Assembly (NCBI GenBank): GCA_018061105.1
Contig: JAGOUU010000008.1
Coordinates: 1 to 42,029 of the forward strand
From: Gammaproteobacteria bacterium
GTDB lineage: Bacteria > Pseudomonadota > Gammaproteobacteria > JAGOUU01
Reading direction: 5' to 3'
DNA length: 42,029 nucleotides
Below are positions 17,373-26,928 of this stretch, piece after piece (within the stretch, counting starts at the first letter, position 1; each line of letters starts with the position of its first letter). Both the position numbers and the translations under genes were made by a program. The notes under the pieces were generated by a model that saw nothing but the letters and a program-made list of their open reading frames with translations, did no database searches and had not been told where the DNA came from.

Positions 17373-19067
17373 CTATTCTAAATCCTCGAGTTTATCATTA
17401 GAAGAGTATAGTTTTAATTTCTTGCCCCAGAAAGCTATCCCGATTAACAATATCTTTTCAACACTGTGATCTGTAAATATCAAGGAATATTTTTTATCAT
17501 TGATTTGTTCCAAGGCAGTTTTGGCCATAGCATCTAATTCAGATTCCTTATCAGCTGTTTTAAGCTCAATAAGTATCCCTGTTTTATCTTTATCTTTAGG
17601 TATTAATGCTACATCAAAACGCCTATAGCCTGCTTCCTGGTTTGATTTTATAACATAATTTTCCCGCAAGCCCAAAACTAACCCAAGGATCAAGCAATGA
17701 AAAACCTGTTCTTTCGTGTTGGCATTAAAATCAAAATAGCTACCAGATTCTGTTATATAATCAGATAATACTTTCCCAAACGTTTTTAGATCACCTTTAA
17801 TGAGACTTTTAATAAATTTGTCATATTCTTCCAGGCTCAAAGCATTACCAAACCAACGCTCAACTATTTCATCGTAAATATGCATTACTTCTTTATTTGG
17901 TATAAACAAGCCAGCTATTAATCTACGGCCTTCCCTTTTTTTGGATTCAATAGTTAAATATCCGGAATATAATAATAAAGCCCATATTGCTTCTTCACTT
18001 TTTTCTAAGTTTTGAAAGACTAGATTTTCTTGTAGAGGCTGCTCTATAGTTTTACCTTGTAATAAATCTAATAGTGCACTTTTAATAACTGGCTTTGATT
18101 TGTTAATCAGGCTTTTAATTATTCTGTTATCGGAGGTATTTAACCAGTATGGCGCAAACTCACCTTTTTGCTTTAAGTAATTTAATATAGACCATGGATT
18201 ATATAATGTATATTGTCCTATTTTATAACCGTTGTACCACGTTCTAATTTCATCAAGATCACCGTTTATAGTAAGTTTTTTCAATAATTTCACAACCTCA
18301 TCTTCAGCAAAGCCAAAATATTGCCCGTAATCCTCTCTTAATACTGAATATACCTCAAAATGATTTAACTCAGAAAAAATACTGGCCTGTGCTACCCTTG
18401 TTATACCTGTAATTACCGCTTTATGTAGTTGTTTATTTCCTTTAAGTGCTATGCCAAGGAAAGTTTTAAAAACTTCAATAAAGTCATCGTAGTAATCATT
18501 ACTATATGCCGCGTGTATAGGGGTGTCGTACTCATCAATTAATACTATTACTTCCTTATTATATAGGTTATACAAATAATCAATTAGTTTAGTTAAAGAT
18601 GTTTTCAGTTCGGTAATATCTGATACTTTATTGTCAATAATCCGTTCAAAGTACTCTAATTCAGCGGCGCTTAATGTATTTAATAATTCTTGTGACTTAA
18701 ACTGTTCATAGAGTTTACTCATCGTGAATTTAAACATACCAATAGCTGCGTCATAATCATCTGCTTTAATGTCTTTGAAAGTTATAAAAATAGTTGGATA
18801 TTTGTGGTAATGTTTAGAGGTCAGATCTTTGTGTTTATTAATTTCTAGATTAGCGAATAAATTCAACTTTTGATCTGAATTATTAGTAAAGTAATAATCC
18901 AGCATAGACATATTTATAGTCTTACCAAATCTTCTTGGACGAGTGATTAAAATTACTTTAGAACCGTCTGCAATAACATCCTTAATAAATAGGCTCTTAT
19001 CGACAAAATGATAATCATTTTGTATTAGCTCTTTAAAATCATCTATACCGATTGGTAGCTGCTTCAT
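17373..19067 (-). CDS. AAA-ATPase-like / PD-(D/E)XK nuclease family protein
   Basis: The product (564 residues) belongs to the widespread family combining an N-terminal AAA-ATPase-like domain (PF09820) and a C-terminal PD-(D/E)XK nuclease domain (DUF1703/PDDEXK_9). It begins MKQLPIGIDDFKELI, as family members do. Walker A-like RPRRFGKT is at 43-50, Walker B LIDEYD at 176-181, and the nuclease residues D485, E501 and K503 lie in RRFDVALIP and GILIELKTA. The ATG at 19067 is preferred because GAGGGG precedes it by eight bases; an upstream frame start at 19091 has no support. Function is unknown; the family is expanded in host-associated bacteria. Confidence 0.85.
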   Translation of the reverse strand: MKQLPIGIDDFKELIQNDYHFVDKSLFIKDVIADGSKVILITRPRRFGKTINMSMLDYYFTNNSDQKLNLFANLEINKHKDLTSKHYHKYPTIFITFKDIKADDYDAAIGMFKFTMSKLYEQFKSQELLNTLSAAELEYFERIIDNKVSDITELKTSLTKLIDYLYNLYNKEVIVLIDEYDTPIHAAYSNDYYDDFIEVFKTFLGIALKGNKQLHKAVITGITRVAQASIFSELNHFEVYSVLREDYGQYFGFAEDEVVKLLKKLTINGDLDEIRTWYNGYKIGQYTLYNPWSILNYLKQKGEFAPYWLNTSDNRIIKSLINKSKPVIKSALLDLLQGKTIEQPLQENLVFQNLEKSEEAIWALLLYSGYLTIESKKREGRRLIAGLFIPNKEVMHIYDEIVERWFGNALSLEEYDKFIKSLIKGDLKTFGKVLSDYITESGSYFDFNANTKEQVFHCLILGLVLGLRENYVIKSNQEAGYRRFDVALIPKDKDKTGILIELKTADKESELDAMAKTALEQINDKKYSLIFTDHSVEKILLIGIAFWGKKLKLYSSNDKLEDLE

Positions 19068-19247
19068 TATAGAACCCCTCGTGGATATCAATCTAACTTA
19101 CCGCTGATAGTAGTAATTATCAGATATTTATCGTAAGACTAGCATTAAGGGAACTTTTTCTCAATACTTATACAAGCTAAAATTTACATAAGCAAGGAAT
19201 GCATATATATGACTAAGCTAGTTATTTTATCAGATACAGAATTTAAC

Positions 19248-19323
19248 TGGTGGCCTGAGCTGGAATCGAACCAGCGACACAAGGATTTTCAGTCCTTTGC
19301 TCTACCGACTGAGCTATCAGGCC
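19248..19323 (-). tRNA. tRNA-Phe (GAA)
   Basis: Read on the minus strand, the 76-base sequence folds into a standard cloverleaf. The acceptor stem is GGCCTGA/TCAGGCC, the D arm GCTCAGTCGGTAGAGC, and the anticodon loop CTGAAAA contains GAA. The T arm is CTGGTTCGAATCCAG and the CCA end is encoded. The 3' end faces the recombinase at 14665-15918. Confidence 0.97.
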
Positions 19324-19353
19324 TTGTTTGGACGAAATAGAATTAAACTATAA

Positions 19354-19875
19354 TTAATGAACAGTGTCAACAGGATTCTGCTCTGACTCAATCATCGCTT
19401 TTTTTATTTCACTTCCCCACCTATACTTGTGATACTTACCTGTCTTTCTAATTACTCTATGACAAGGGATAAGATAAGCAATTTTGTTACGTGCTATGCT
19501 ACTTGCTACAGCACGGACGGCTCGGGGGTGATTAATTTGCTCAGCAATGGACTGATAAGAGACAGTCTGGCCAAACGGAATCTTGCGCAATGCCTGCCAG
19601 ACCTTAATTTGGAACTCTGTGCCAATTAGTTCTATAGGCAGATTAGTCTTATTATAAACAAAAATCTGTGTAATATATTCAGCGGTAGTTTCTTGATCTA
19701 ATTGTAGATCAATTTCATTTTTATAAATTTTTTTAAAATTAGCTATAAATTGTTCGAGATTATTTTGATTACTAGGAGTAATAAACTCTCCAGCTAGAAT
19801 ATTATGCGTTTCTGAATCTATGGCGATGACATAATCGCCAAATTTTGTATTGTGTACACCGTATAAATAAGACAT
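19354..19875 (-). CDS. ogt: Methylated-DNA-[protein]-cysteine S-methyltransferase
   Basis: This suicide repair protein removes O6-alkyl groups from guanine. The 173-residue sequence has the DNA-binding helix-turn-helix region (FGQTVSYQSIAEQI, RAVASSIARN) and the acceptor cysteine C138 in the signature IPCHRVI. Length matches single-domain Ogt/AGT. The N-terminal domain is poorly conserved, as usual. It lies 30 bases before tRNA-Phe on the same strand and follows yggX, so asmA-yggX-ogt may be one unit. Confidence 0.93.
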   Translation of the reverse strand: MSYLYGVHNTKFGDYVIAIDSETHNILAGEFITPSNQNNLEQFIANFKKIYKNEIDLQLDQETTAEYITQIFVYNKTNLPIELIGTEFQIKVWQALRKIPFGQTVSYQSIAEQINHPRAVRAVASSIARNKIAYLIPCHRVIRKTGKYHKYRWGSEIKKAMIESEQNPVDTVH

Positions 19876-19907
19876 CTATTTATTTAATATAATATTTTAT
19901 AATTAAT

Positions 19908-20177
19908 TTACTCTTCAGGTGTATAACCACTTGGTTTATCTGCACCGCCATGAAACAAAAAGGTAACCATTTCTTTTTCAAGAAACTCACGTGCTTTTGG
20001 CTCGATTAAACTAAGTCTATACTCGTTGATCAGCATAGTCTGGTGCTTAAGCCATTCATCCCAGGCTTTTTTTGAAATATGATCGTAGATTTCTTGGCCT
20101 AGTTCACCAGGATAAGGAGCTTTAGAAAGTCCTTCTAATTCAGCATCTAATTTTCGACAAAAGACTAAACGGCTCAT
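19908..20177 (-). CDS. yggX: Probable Fe(2+)-trafficking protein YggX
   Basis: The 89-residue protein is a clear Ygg[14 protein letters not shown] near the N-terminus with the conserved cysteine, PGELGQ, and [18 protein letters not shown]. YggX protects iron-sulfur enzymes against oxidative damage, probably by handling ferrous iron. In many gammaproteobacteria yggX directly follows mutY; here it follows asmA with a four-base ATGA overlap, so mutY is absent from this place. Confidence 0.95.
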   Translation of the reverse strand: MSRLVFCRKLDAELEGLSKAPYPGELGQEIYDHISKKAWDEWLKHQTMLINEYRLSLIEPKAREFLEKEMVTFLFHGGADKPSGYTPEE

Positions 20178-22369
20178 AACCTCTCCAAAATGTTGTCAAT
20201 TACAGGAATTTTATCAAGCATTAAATTTTTTGGAAGTGATTTAATGTTTTTTCTTAAAATAGATTTAAACAAATCGCTATTTAATAAAGCTGCGACGTTT
20301 ACGTCATAGTTAGGCTCAAATAAATCTCCTGTTAACACAATAGGAATATTGAGATTGGCTTTATTGGACTTGTCGGTTAAAAACACGGTGTAATTTATCG
20401 TATGGTTAGGAATATTTATTTGGCCTTTGCCTGTGGCTTTTAACAATGGCGTGTCTGCTAGTAGATCGTTATTATATAAAATACCTTGAGTAATTTTGCC
20501 AGTTGCTTCCATGTCTAATAGCTTGGTTTTATCGTCATTAACAAGACTTGGGTGTTTTGTTAATAAGCTCAGAGCAGATTTAGCGAGGTTTATAATACGA
20601 TCTGGGCTAACATCTAGTTTATTATTAACCATAGAAAAAATATTAAATAAATCTATGCCATTAAGGTAGCCATTGGTTAACTCTAAAGAAACATTGCCAT
20701 TTAAATTATTTAATAATTGCTGAGAATTATTGCCGACAGTTTGATAATCTAAATTTAGATTTGTGTTACCGATCCAGCGTTTTGAATCAAGCTTTTCTCG
20801 CATGAATTTTTCGATTTGAAAATTATTAATACTAAATTTACCTTGCCAAGAAGGGCTAGCAGGAACTAAATCTATACTCGTATTTAAAACAGCTGGGCCA
20901 TTGTAGACAATAAATTTCGTTTGGCTATTAATTTTTTGATTTTTAATATTTACATTGCTGCTAAAATTGGTTAAAGCTAACTCTTTGTAGATAAGATTAT
21001 TTATACTAGCAGTAATATTGAAATCTAAGTTTTTCAAAGCTGTTCGAGTACTGCTACTGAAAATTTCGTCAGGATTATTTTTTTTCTGCTCTGCTTTCGC
21101 AGAGTTCGCAGAGTTCGCAGAGTTCGCAGATTTAGAAGAGTTTTTAGATTCTTTAGTTGTCGTCTTATTAGCTAATAATTTATCAATGTTTAAAGTGTCT
21201 GATTTGATACTAGCAGTTACAGCATAGGGAGCAGTTGCTGTATTAATTTTGACGGCACCTCTTAGATGGTCTTTATCTAATTTGATATCTAATGGATTGA
21301 TAGAAATAAATTTATTTTTTGTAGAAAATGTTAAAGTGCCTAAGAGTTTTTTATAAAAATTTGTTGGTACATCAGTATTTAACCCTTTGAAAAATGCATC
21401 AAGATCGCCATCAGTAATTTGTATTTTGCCATTGATTGACGTGGCGCTTGGGTTGTCACGATCGTAAATGCCATTTAGATCAGAGGTAAGCTCTAAATTA
21501 TTTAAATTTGCTTGTAACTCAGAAAAATTAAAACTTTTAGAAGAAGGGCTTAATTGAGCTTTACTTTTTATAGTAAATTCTGGATTATTAGGAAATGAAT
21601 TACCACCCAGTTGAAAATATAAATTGTATAAATCGATATCTATTTTATCTAAAGTATTTGTATCATTTTGTACTAACTTGGCTTTGAGATCTAATTTAGT
21701 TTTTATATTAGCTTGTTGAGATTTTACATAAGTATCAAAAGAACCTTTTAGTCTAATGGGACTTGTGCCAAGATAATCAAGGTCATTGCCTTGGAGATTG
21801 ATGTTTTTAAATTCTATACGTTCTTCTGGATCTTCCCAATTTAAAACACCGTTGGTTATTTTTATCTCACTGATTGAGAACGCAGATGAATAAGATTGAG
21901 TCGCTGATTTAATCTGGGGTGTGGTTTCTGAATTCTTATCTTCAGTATTAGAAGTATTTGAAATAGATTGCCAATTAGTATAATCATTTTTATTTTTGGC
22001 TAAATTAATTACGGTGTCTTTAAGATTAAGAAATTTAATATGATAATTACCAGATAATAAAGGTAATATTTCTAGACTTATCGTGGCTTGATTGGCGGTT
22101 ACAATATATTGTGGTGTAAATATGGGATCATTGGCAACTTTAAAGTCGTTTAAAGTTATCCCTAAGGGAAATATACTCCATTTGAGATCGCCATCGATAG
22201 TAATTTCTCGGTGAATCGTGCTACTAGCAATCGCAATAACACGTGACTTATAACTGTTAGGATTAACAAAAGTAAATATCAAAAGCAATACTATAATAGG
22301 TAACAATATAATAGCTGAGATAGCGTAAATAATTTTTTTTCTGCTTTTTTTAATCTTAATCTTAATCAT
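20174..22369 (-). CDS. asmA: AsmA-family protein
   Basis: The 731-residue protein has an N-terminal membrane anchor (about 12-35) followed by the AsmA start ([32 protein letters not shown]). It ends with the AsmA C-terminal region ([17 protein letters not shown]). AsmA-like proteins belong to the bridge-forming (VPS13-like) envelope proteins and affect outer-membrane lipid transport and assembly. Residues around 415-428 contain a serine-alanine-asparagine repeat ([12 protein letters not shown]) encoded by a short tandem DNA repeat. It overlaps yggX by four bases and is divergent from ispB. Confidence 0.88.
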   Translation of the reverse strand: MIKIKIKKSRKKIIYAISAIILLPIIVLLLIFTFVNPNSYKSRVIAIASSTIHREITIDGDLKWSIFPLGITLNDFKVANDPIFTPQYIVTANQATISLEILPLLSGNYHIKFLNLKDTVINLAKNKNDYTNWQSISNTSNTEDKNSETTPQIKSATQSYSSAFSISEIKITNGVLNWEDPEERIEFKNINLQGNDLDYLGTSPIRLKGSFDTYVKSQQANIKTKLDLKAKLVQNDTNTLDKIDIDLYNLYFQLGGNSFPNNPEFTIKSKAQLSPSSKSFNFSELQANLNNLELTSDLNGIYDRDNPSATSINGKIQITDGDLDAFFKGLNTDVPTNFYKKLLGTLTFSTKNKFISINPLDIKLDKDHLRGAVKINTATAPYAVTASIKSDTLNIDKLLANKTTTKESKNSSKSANSANSANSAKAEQKKNNPDEIFSSSTRTALKNLDFNITASINNLIYKELALTNFSSNVNIKNQKINSQTKFIVYNGPAVLNTSIDLVPASPSWQGKFSINNFQIEKFMREKLDSKRWIGNTNLNLDYQTVGNNSQQLLNNLNGNVSLELTNGYLNGIDLFNIFSMVNNKLDVSPDRIINLAKSALSLLTKHPSLVNDDKTKLLDMEATGKITQGILYNNDLLADTPLLKATGKGQINIPNHTINYTVFLTDKSNKANLNIPIVLTGDLFEPNYDVNVAALLNSDLFKSILRKNIKSLPKNLMLDKIPVIDNILERL
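21096..21130 (-). repeat. 9-base tandem repeat inside asmA
   Basis: Almost four copies of TTCGCAGAG (plus strand) encode repeated Ser-Ala-Asn in a linker of AsmA. The unit is a multiple of three, so copy-number change would keep the frame and only alter linker length. Confidence 0.9.
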
Positions 22370-22466
22370 ATGAATTAAAGTTTAACCGTTATACGGTACG
22401 GTACGTTATGTTAATTTAGGGTAATTTAAGTTAATATAAAAAATTCCGACATCATAAAATTACATA

Positions 22467-23471
22467 ATGAGCACGAATCAAACCACTTATTATCCAGATC
22501 TAAATTTAAATCTTAAAGAATTGCTACAAGAAGTAATTCATAAGTTAGATAATATAATAAATGATAGATTACTTGATACGGAATGTCAATTACTGATTGA
22601 AATTTCTAAATACATATTCGATTCAGGTGGCAAACGTCTACGACCTTTATTATTATTATTAACTGCAAAATTGTTTTCTTATCAAGGCGAGAATCATATT
22701 AAACTAGCTGCTGCTCTAGAAATGATTCATACAGCTACTTTGCTACATGATGATATTATTGATAATTCAGCAATGCGTCGCAATAAGACTAGCGCCCATC
22801 TAAAATGGGGAACACGCAATAGTATTATTGCTGGTGATTGGTTATCGACTATAGCTTTTGGGTTAGCAGCAGATACTAAGAATACTCAAGTGATTAAATC
22901 AATCCCTAAGATGGCAAAATATATGGTCCAAGGCGAGCTCGAGCAATTACGCTATAAAAATACCTCAGATTTATCAGAAGAAAAATATTATAAAATTATT
23001 GAGGCCAAAACAGGCTTATTATTTTCAATTGCTACAGAGCTGGCAGCATGTATATCAAATAATACATCTGAGGCTATAGATCAGGCACGTTTATTTGGCT
23101 TGCATCTAGGCTTGGCATTTCAGATTCAAGATGATTTATTAGATTATCTGGGAAGCTCGAATATAATTGGCAAAAACATTGGCGATGATTTACTTGAGGG
23201 TAAATTAACATTGCCCATGATTTATTTTAAATCGCGAGCGCCTAGTAAATTTAAAACTGTGATTACTAAATTGCGCTCTCATAAGTTCTCTGGACTAGAT
23301 TTTCAAGAACTAAAAAATAATCTGCATGAGACGGCTGCAATAGCTGAAAGTATAAATCAAGTTATTAAGCAGCAAAATATTGCTTTGGATTATTTAGCCA
23401 AACTGCCAAATAATAAGTATAGTAATTACTTAGTTAATCTTACTTCTAATATTGTTATTAGGGATAATTAG
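22467..23471 (+). CDS. ispB: Polyprenyl (octaprenyl) diphosphate synthase
   Basis: The 334-residue trans-prenyltransferase makes the isoprenoid side chain of ubiquinone. Both aspartate-rich motifs are present: HDDIID (D95, D96, D99) and QDDLLD (D222, D223, D226), with GGKRLRP (54-60) for isopentenyl diphosphate binding. Chain length (C40 or another) is not certain from sequence. The ATG lacks a clear Shine-Dalgarno. It is divergent from asmA, with a 97-base shared promoter region. Confidence 0.92.
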   Translation: MSTNQTTYYPDLNLNLKELLQEVIHKLDNIINDRLLDTECQLLIEISKYIFDSGGKRLRPLLLLLTAKLFSYQGENHIKLAAALEMIHTATLLHDDIIDNSAMRRNKTSAHLKWGTRNSIIAGDWLSTIAFGLAADTKNTQVIKSIPKMAKYMVQGELEQLRYKNTSDLSEEKYYKIIEAKTGLLFSIATELAACISNNTSEAIDQARLFGLHLGLAFQIQDDLLDYLGSSNIIGKNIGDDLLEGKLTLPMIYFKSRAPSKFKTVITKLRSHKFSGLDFQELKNNLHETAAIAESINQVIKQQNIALDYLAKLPNNKYSNYLVNLTSNIVIRDN

Positions 23472-23561
23472 ATTAACTTAAATTAAGTTAGCAGTAGATA
23501 ATAGTTATATTTTACGATAGCATGAGAAATAAAATTAATTAAATATTTAAAAATATATAAC

Positions 23562-25187
23562 ATGAAACGAGTAATCGATTGGTTAGGCTTATTATTTGTT
23601 TCGGTTGGAGCTATGATTGGCTCTGGCTGGATGTTGGGGCCTCTGCATGCGGCAAAAATTGCAGGTCCAATAGCTATTTTATCATGGGTAGTCGGTGGTC
23701 TAATAGTTATGGTTATAGCAGTAGTTTTTGCTGAGCTTTCAGCTATGCTGCCAGTTACAGGAGGTATTGCACGTTACGCACAATTTAGCCATGGGGGGTT
23801 TGTTAGCTTTGTCATGACATGGATTACATGGGTAGCCTACATTTTAATCCCGACAGCAGAAGTGCAAGCTTTGTTGCAATATAGTGCTAATTATTATCCC
23901 CAATTGATAACTATTACTCCGAATTATGCTACTCATTTGTCTGCACTAGGTATAATTACTGCAATAATTTTATTAGTTCTTATGAGCTATGTTAATATTT
24001 TAGGTATTCGATTTGCGACGCAGTTTAATAAGTATTTAGTTTATGTAAAATTATTAGTGCCAATATTAGTAGCTATCGTATTAATGAACACCGCTTTTCA
24101 TTGGGAGAATCTTACAGCTGTAGCAGAAGTAGACTCATCTGAAAATTTTAAAAATATGCTTAAGGCGTTGCCTTTAGCTGGTATCATCTTTTCTTATTTT
24201 GGGTTTCGGCATTCAGTAGAATTAGGTGGTGAGGTCAAAAACCCACAGGTAACATTGCCACTAGCGTTATTAGGTTCTATTTTGATTTGTATGGTTATTT
24301 ATACTTTGGTGCAGACTGCTTTTATTGCAAGCATGCCGCCAGAATTATTAACTAACGGCTGGTCTAATTTTTCATTTAGTAATTATCTAGGTGTTAAACA
24401 AGGCTCTGACAGCGGTCCGTTTGTTGCTATCGCAAGTATTCTTGGCTTGTCTTTATTAGTTAAAATTATATTTTTTGATGCGCTAATCTCTCCATTTGGT
24501 AGTGCGCTCATGGTAGTAACGACTAATGCTAGAATAAATTATGCAATGGCGGTAAATGGGTATTTCCCTAAGTTTTTCTTAAAGTTAAACAATAAAGAAG
24601 CGCCCTATTATGCAATTTTAATAAATTTAATTTTTGGTTTAATTATGCTAGTCCCATTCCCTGGATGGCAAGAAATGATTAGTTTGATTATTGCAGCATT
24701 AGTTGTCTCGCATGCTATAGCACCTATATCTTTATATACTTTAAGAAAGCAAGTGCCTGATCAAGCAAGACCTTTTAGATTACCATTTTATGGTTTAATC
24801 TCTCGATTAGTATTTATCTTTTTAAATCTTATTGCTTATTGGACAGGTTGGCATACGCTTTCAAAAATGTATTTAGCACTTAGTGTTGGATTAATTTATT
24901 TATATATTTATCGAGTCATTCAAGATAAAGATCATAAGCCATTTTTAGCTTTTGCACATTCTTCTTGGATCTGGGGATATCTTGTTGGCCTAGCAGTTAT
25001 TTCTTATGCAGGGGATATAAGCTTTGGTGGTCAAGGTTATCTGCCCTTTGGAATAGATTTGTTGTGTTTATTTATTTTTAGTAGCATTATTTTTGAATGG
25101 TCTACGAGACAAGCGTTAACAAAAGCACAAGTAGAAATACAAATTCTAAAAGAACGTGAAATTGGGCAGGCGTTTAGGAGTAGTTAA
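23562..25187 (+). CDS. APC-superfamily amino acid permease
   Basis: The 541-residue protein has about twelve to fourteen hydrophobic segments. It starts with the family's first helix containing GAMIGSGWMLGP (unwound substrate-binding helix), and the conserved FAELSAMLPVTGGIARYA follows. It is an inner-membrane transporter for amino acids or polyamines; substrate cannot be assigned. Such permeases are common in intracellular bacteria living on host amino acids. A hydrophilic helical tail ends the protein. It is convergent with ctpA, separated by an inverted repeat. Confidence 0.85.
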   Translation: MKRVIDWLGLLFVSVGAMIGSGWMLGPLHAAKIAGPIAILSWVVGGLIVMVIAVVFAELSAMLPVTGGIARYAQFSHGGFVSFVMTWITWVAYILIPTAEVQALLQYSANYYPQLITITPNYATHLSALGIITAIILLVLMSYVNILGIRFATQFNKYLVYVKLLVPILVAIVLMNTAFHWENLTAVAEVDSSENFKNMLKALPLAGIIFSYFGFRHSVELGGEVKNPQVTLPLALLGSILICMVIYTLVQTAFIASMPPELLTNGWSNFSFSNYLGVKQGSDSGPFVAIASILGLSLLVKIIFFDALISPFGSALMVVTTNARINYAMAVNGYFPKFFLKLNNKEAPYYAILINLIFGLIMLVPFPGWQEMISLIIAALVVSHAIAPISLYTLRKQVPDQARPFRLPFYGLISRLVFIFLNLIAYWTGWHTLSKMYLALSVGLIYLYIYRVIQDKDHKPFLAFAHSSWIWGYLVGLAVISYAGDISFGGQGYLPFGIDLLCLFIFSSIIFEWSTRQALTKAQVEIQILKEREIGQAFRSS

Positions 25188-25198
25188 ATCTCGGAGTT

Positions 25199-25243
25199 GT
25201 GACAGAAAACCTCTAACACAGTACACAGTAGGGGCTCTGTCAC
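25199..25243. terminator. Inverted repeat between convergent permease and ctpA genes
   Basis: GTGACAGA (25199-25206) and TCTGTCAC (25236-25243) are perfect inverted copies, and the inner flanks CCTCTA and TAGGGG extend the pairing imperfectly. Its place between convergent gene ends suggests a two-way terminator, though no long T-run follows. A small mobile-element end is an alternative. Confidence 0.5.
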
Positions 25244-25258
25244 GAAAACAACGATAAT

Positions 25259-26725
25259 CTAATTTCTACTAGTTACACTTAACCCTTTTAAGACATTAAC
25301 TGCTTCATTAAGCTGATAATCTTCTTCTGCTAAACTAAATTTAGTTTTATCTGTTTTACTATCTGTTGACGCATCTGCATTATTAGCATCTTTTGGATTA
25401 TCCTGATTCTGATCTTGATCCGGAGCTGGATTAGCAGGTTTGTTTTCTGTTTTATCACTTTCAACTTTTATATTTAATTTAAGCTGATCTTTAGTATCAG
25501 AATTACCATTTGCTAAATGTGCTTTAAGATCTGCTTCTGTTATATCACTAAATTTTTTATCACGGTTTTTTACCTCAAGATCATCTACGATAATATCTGG
25601 CGTTATGCCCATAGCCTGAATGGACTTGCCAGAAGGTGTATAATATAAAGCAGTAGTAAGTTTCAGACCACGATCTGCTTTCAGTGGCAATACTGTTTGA
25701 ACAGAGCCTTTACCAAAAGTTGGTGTACCCATAATAATGGCTCGTTTATGATCCTGTAGTGCACCCGCTACAATTTCTGATGCTGATGCAGAGCCTTTGT
25801 TCACTAGCACAACGATAGGAAGATTATTAGTCAAATCGCCATCCATCATATTAGAGCTAGAATCAGAATCAGGAATTCGACCTTTTGTAGAGACAATGAC
25901 TGGATTATTTTTATATTTAATATTATCTAAAAATATATCAGAGACTTTAATAGCTCCTGTTAATATACCGCCCGGGTTATTTCTTAAATCCAAAACAAGC
26001 CCTTGTAATTTTTGATCTTTAGCTTTGGTTTTCAGATCATTATAAGCTTTAATAACATTTTCTTCAGTATCAGCCTGGAACTGAGAAATTCTTATATAGC
26101 CATAATAGTCTTGAAGTATTTCACTTTTTACGCTTTTAATTTTGATGATATCTCTAGCAATTTTTAATTCTAGAGGCGTTGCTGCGTTTTGACGGACGAT
26201 GACAAGGGCAATCTCTGAGCCTGGCTTACCGCGCATGAGATCCACTGCTTCTTTCAGAGAAAGGCCTTTGACAGGAGTTTTGTCTATTTTAACAATAAGA
26301 TCACCAGGTTTTACTCCAGCTTTATGAGCAGGTGTATCATCAAGAGGAGCAATAACTTTTACAAAGCCATCTTCCATTGTTACTTCAATACCAAGACCGC
26401 CAAATTTACCAGTAGTGCTTGTTTTAAGTTCTTCAAATTCAGTTTTATCAAGAAACCCAGAGTGAGGGTCAAGGCCTGCTAACATGCCTCGGATTGCATT
26501 ATCAAATAACTCTTTGTCATTGACAGGTTTGACATAAAAATGTTTTATAGTATTCACGACATTGGCAAAATTTTGTAATTGCTCTAACGGAATTTCAGTT
26601 GCAGAGCTAGATGGTGTTTCTTCAGTTGCTGCTTCTGTCTGTGGAACAGGTTGGCCTGCATATATAGGTGAGGCTAAAGCAGATGTAAAGAAAAAGATAT
26701 AAATTAACTTATATTTGATTGCCAT
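25259..26725 (-). CDS. ctpA: C-terminal processing peptidase, S41 family
   Basis: The 488-residue periplasmic protease has a signal peptide (about 1-24, ending SPIYAG). A PDZ domain follows (about 105-190, GLGIEVTMEDGFVKVIAPLDDTPA in two parts). The S41 catalytic domain has the nucleophile region GSASASE (S314), lysine K339 in TFGKG and Q343. A hydrophilic Asp/Asn/Lys-rich linker precedes the C-terminus. CtpA-type proteases cut C-terminal tails of envelope proteins and often control murein hydrolases, fitting its place behind envC. The order gpmI-envC-ctpA is typical of gammaproteobacteria. About 200 bases separate it from envC. Confidence 0.93.
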   Translation of the reverse strand: MAIKYKLIYIFFFTSALASPIYAGQPVPQTEAATEETPSSSATEIPLEQLQNFANVVNTIKHFYVKPVNDKELFDNAIRGMLAGLDPHSGFLDKTEFEELKTSTTGKFGGLGIEVTMEDGFVKVIAPLDDTPAHKAGVKPGDLIVKIDKTPVKGLSLKEAVDLMRGKPGSEIALVIVRQNAATPLELKIARDIIKIKSVKSEILQDYYGYIRISQFQADTEENVIKAYNDLKTKAKDQKLQGLVLDLRNNPGGILTGAIKVSDIFLDNIKYKNNPVIVSTKGRIPDSDSSSNMMDGDLTNNLPIVVLVNKGSASASEIVAGALQDHKRAIIMGTPTFGKGSVQTVLPLKADRGLKLTTALYYTPSGKSIQAMGITPDIIVDDLEVKNRDKKFSDITEADLKAHLANGNSDTKDQLKLNIKVESDKTENKPANPAPDQDQNQDNPKDANNADASTDSKTDKTKFSLAEEDYQLNEAVNVLKGLSVTSRN

Positions 26726-26928
26726 AGTGAACTCAGTAATAGTTTATAATTTTAATTTATTTTTATTATTATATTTTTTTATATCTGTTAGATTAGCTTT
26801 TATAAATCGAAAGCTATTTGTAACATAGCTTTAGTATAGTAAGTATTTTGGTATTTGGGAGTAATTGCAAAGTTTTCTAGTAATTAAACATAAGTTTGTT
26901 AAATAAGTTTCTCGGGGTTTTATCTTAT

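Noticed and set aside
23474-23490. TAACTTAA-A-TTAAGTTA palindrome after ispB
   Set aside because: Perfect but pure AT-type sequence just after a stop codon; such palindromes are frequent by chance in this AT-rich DNA and no T-run follows.
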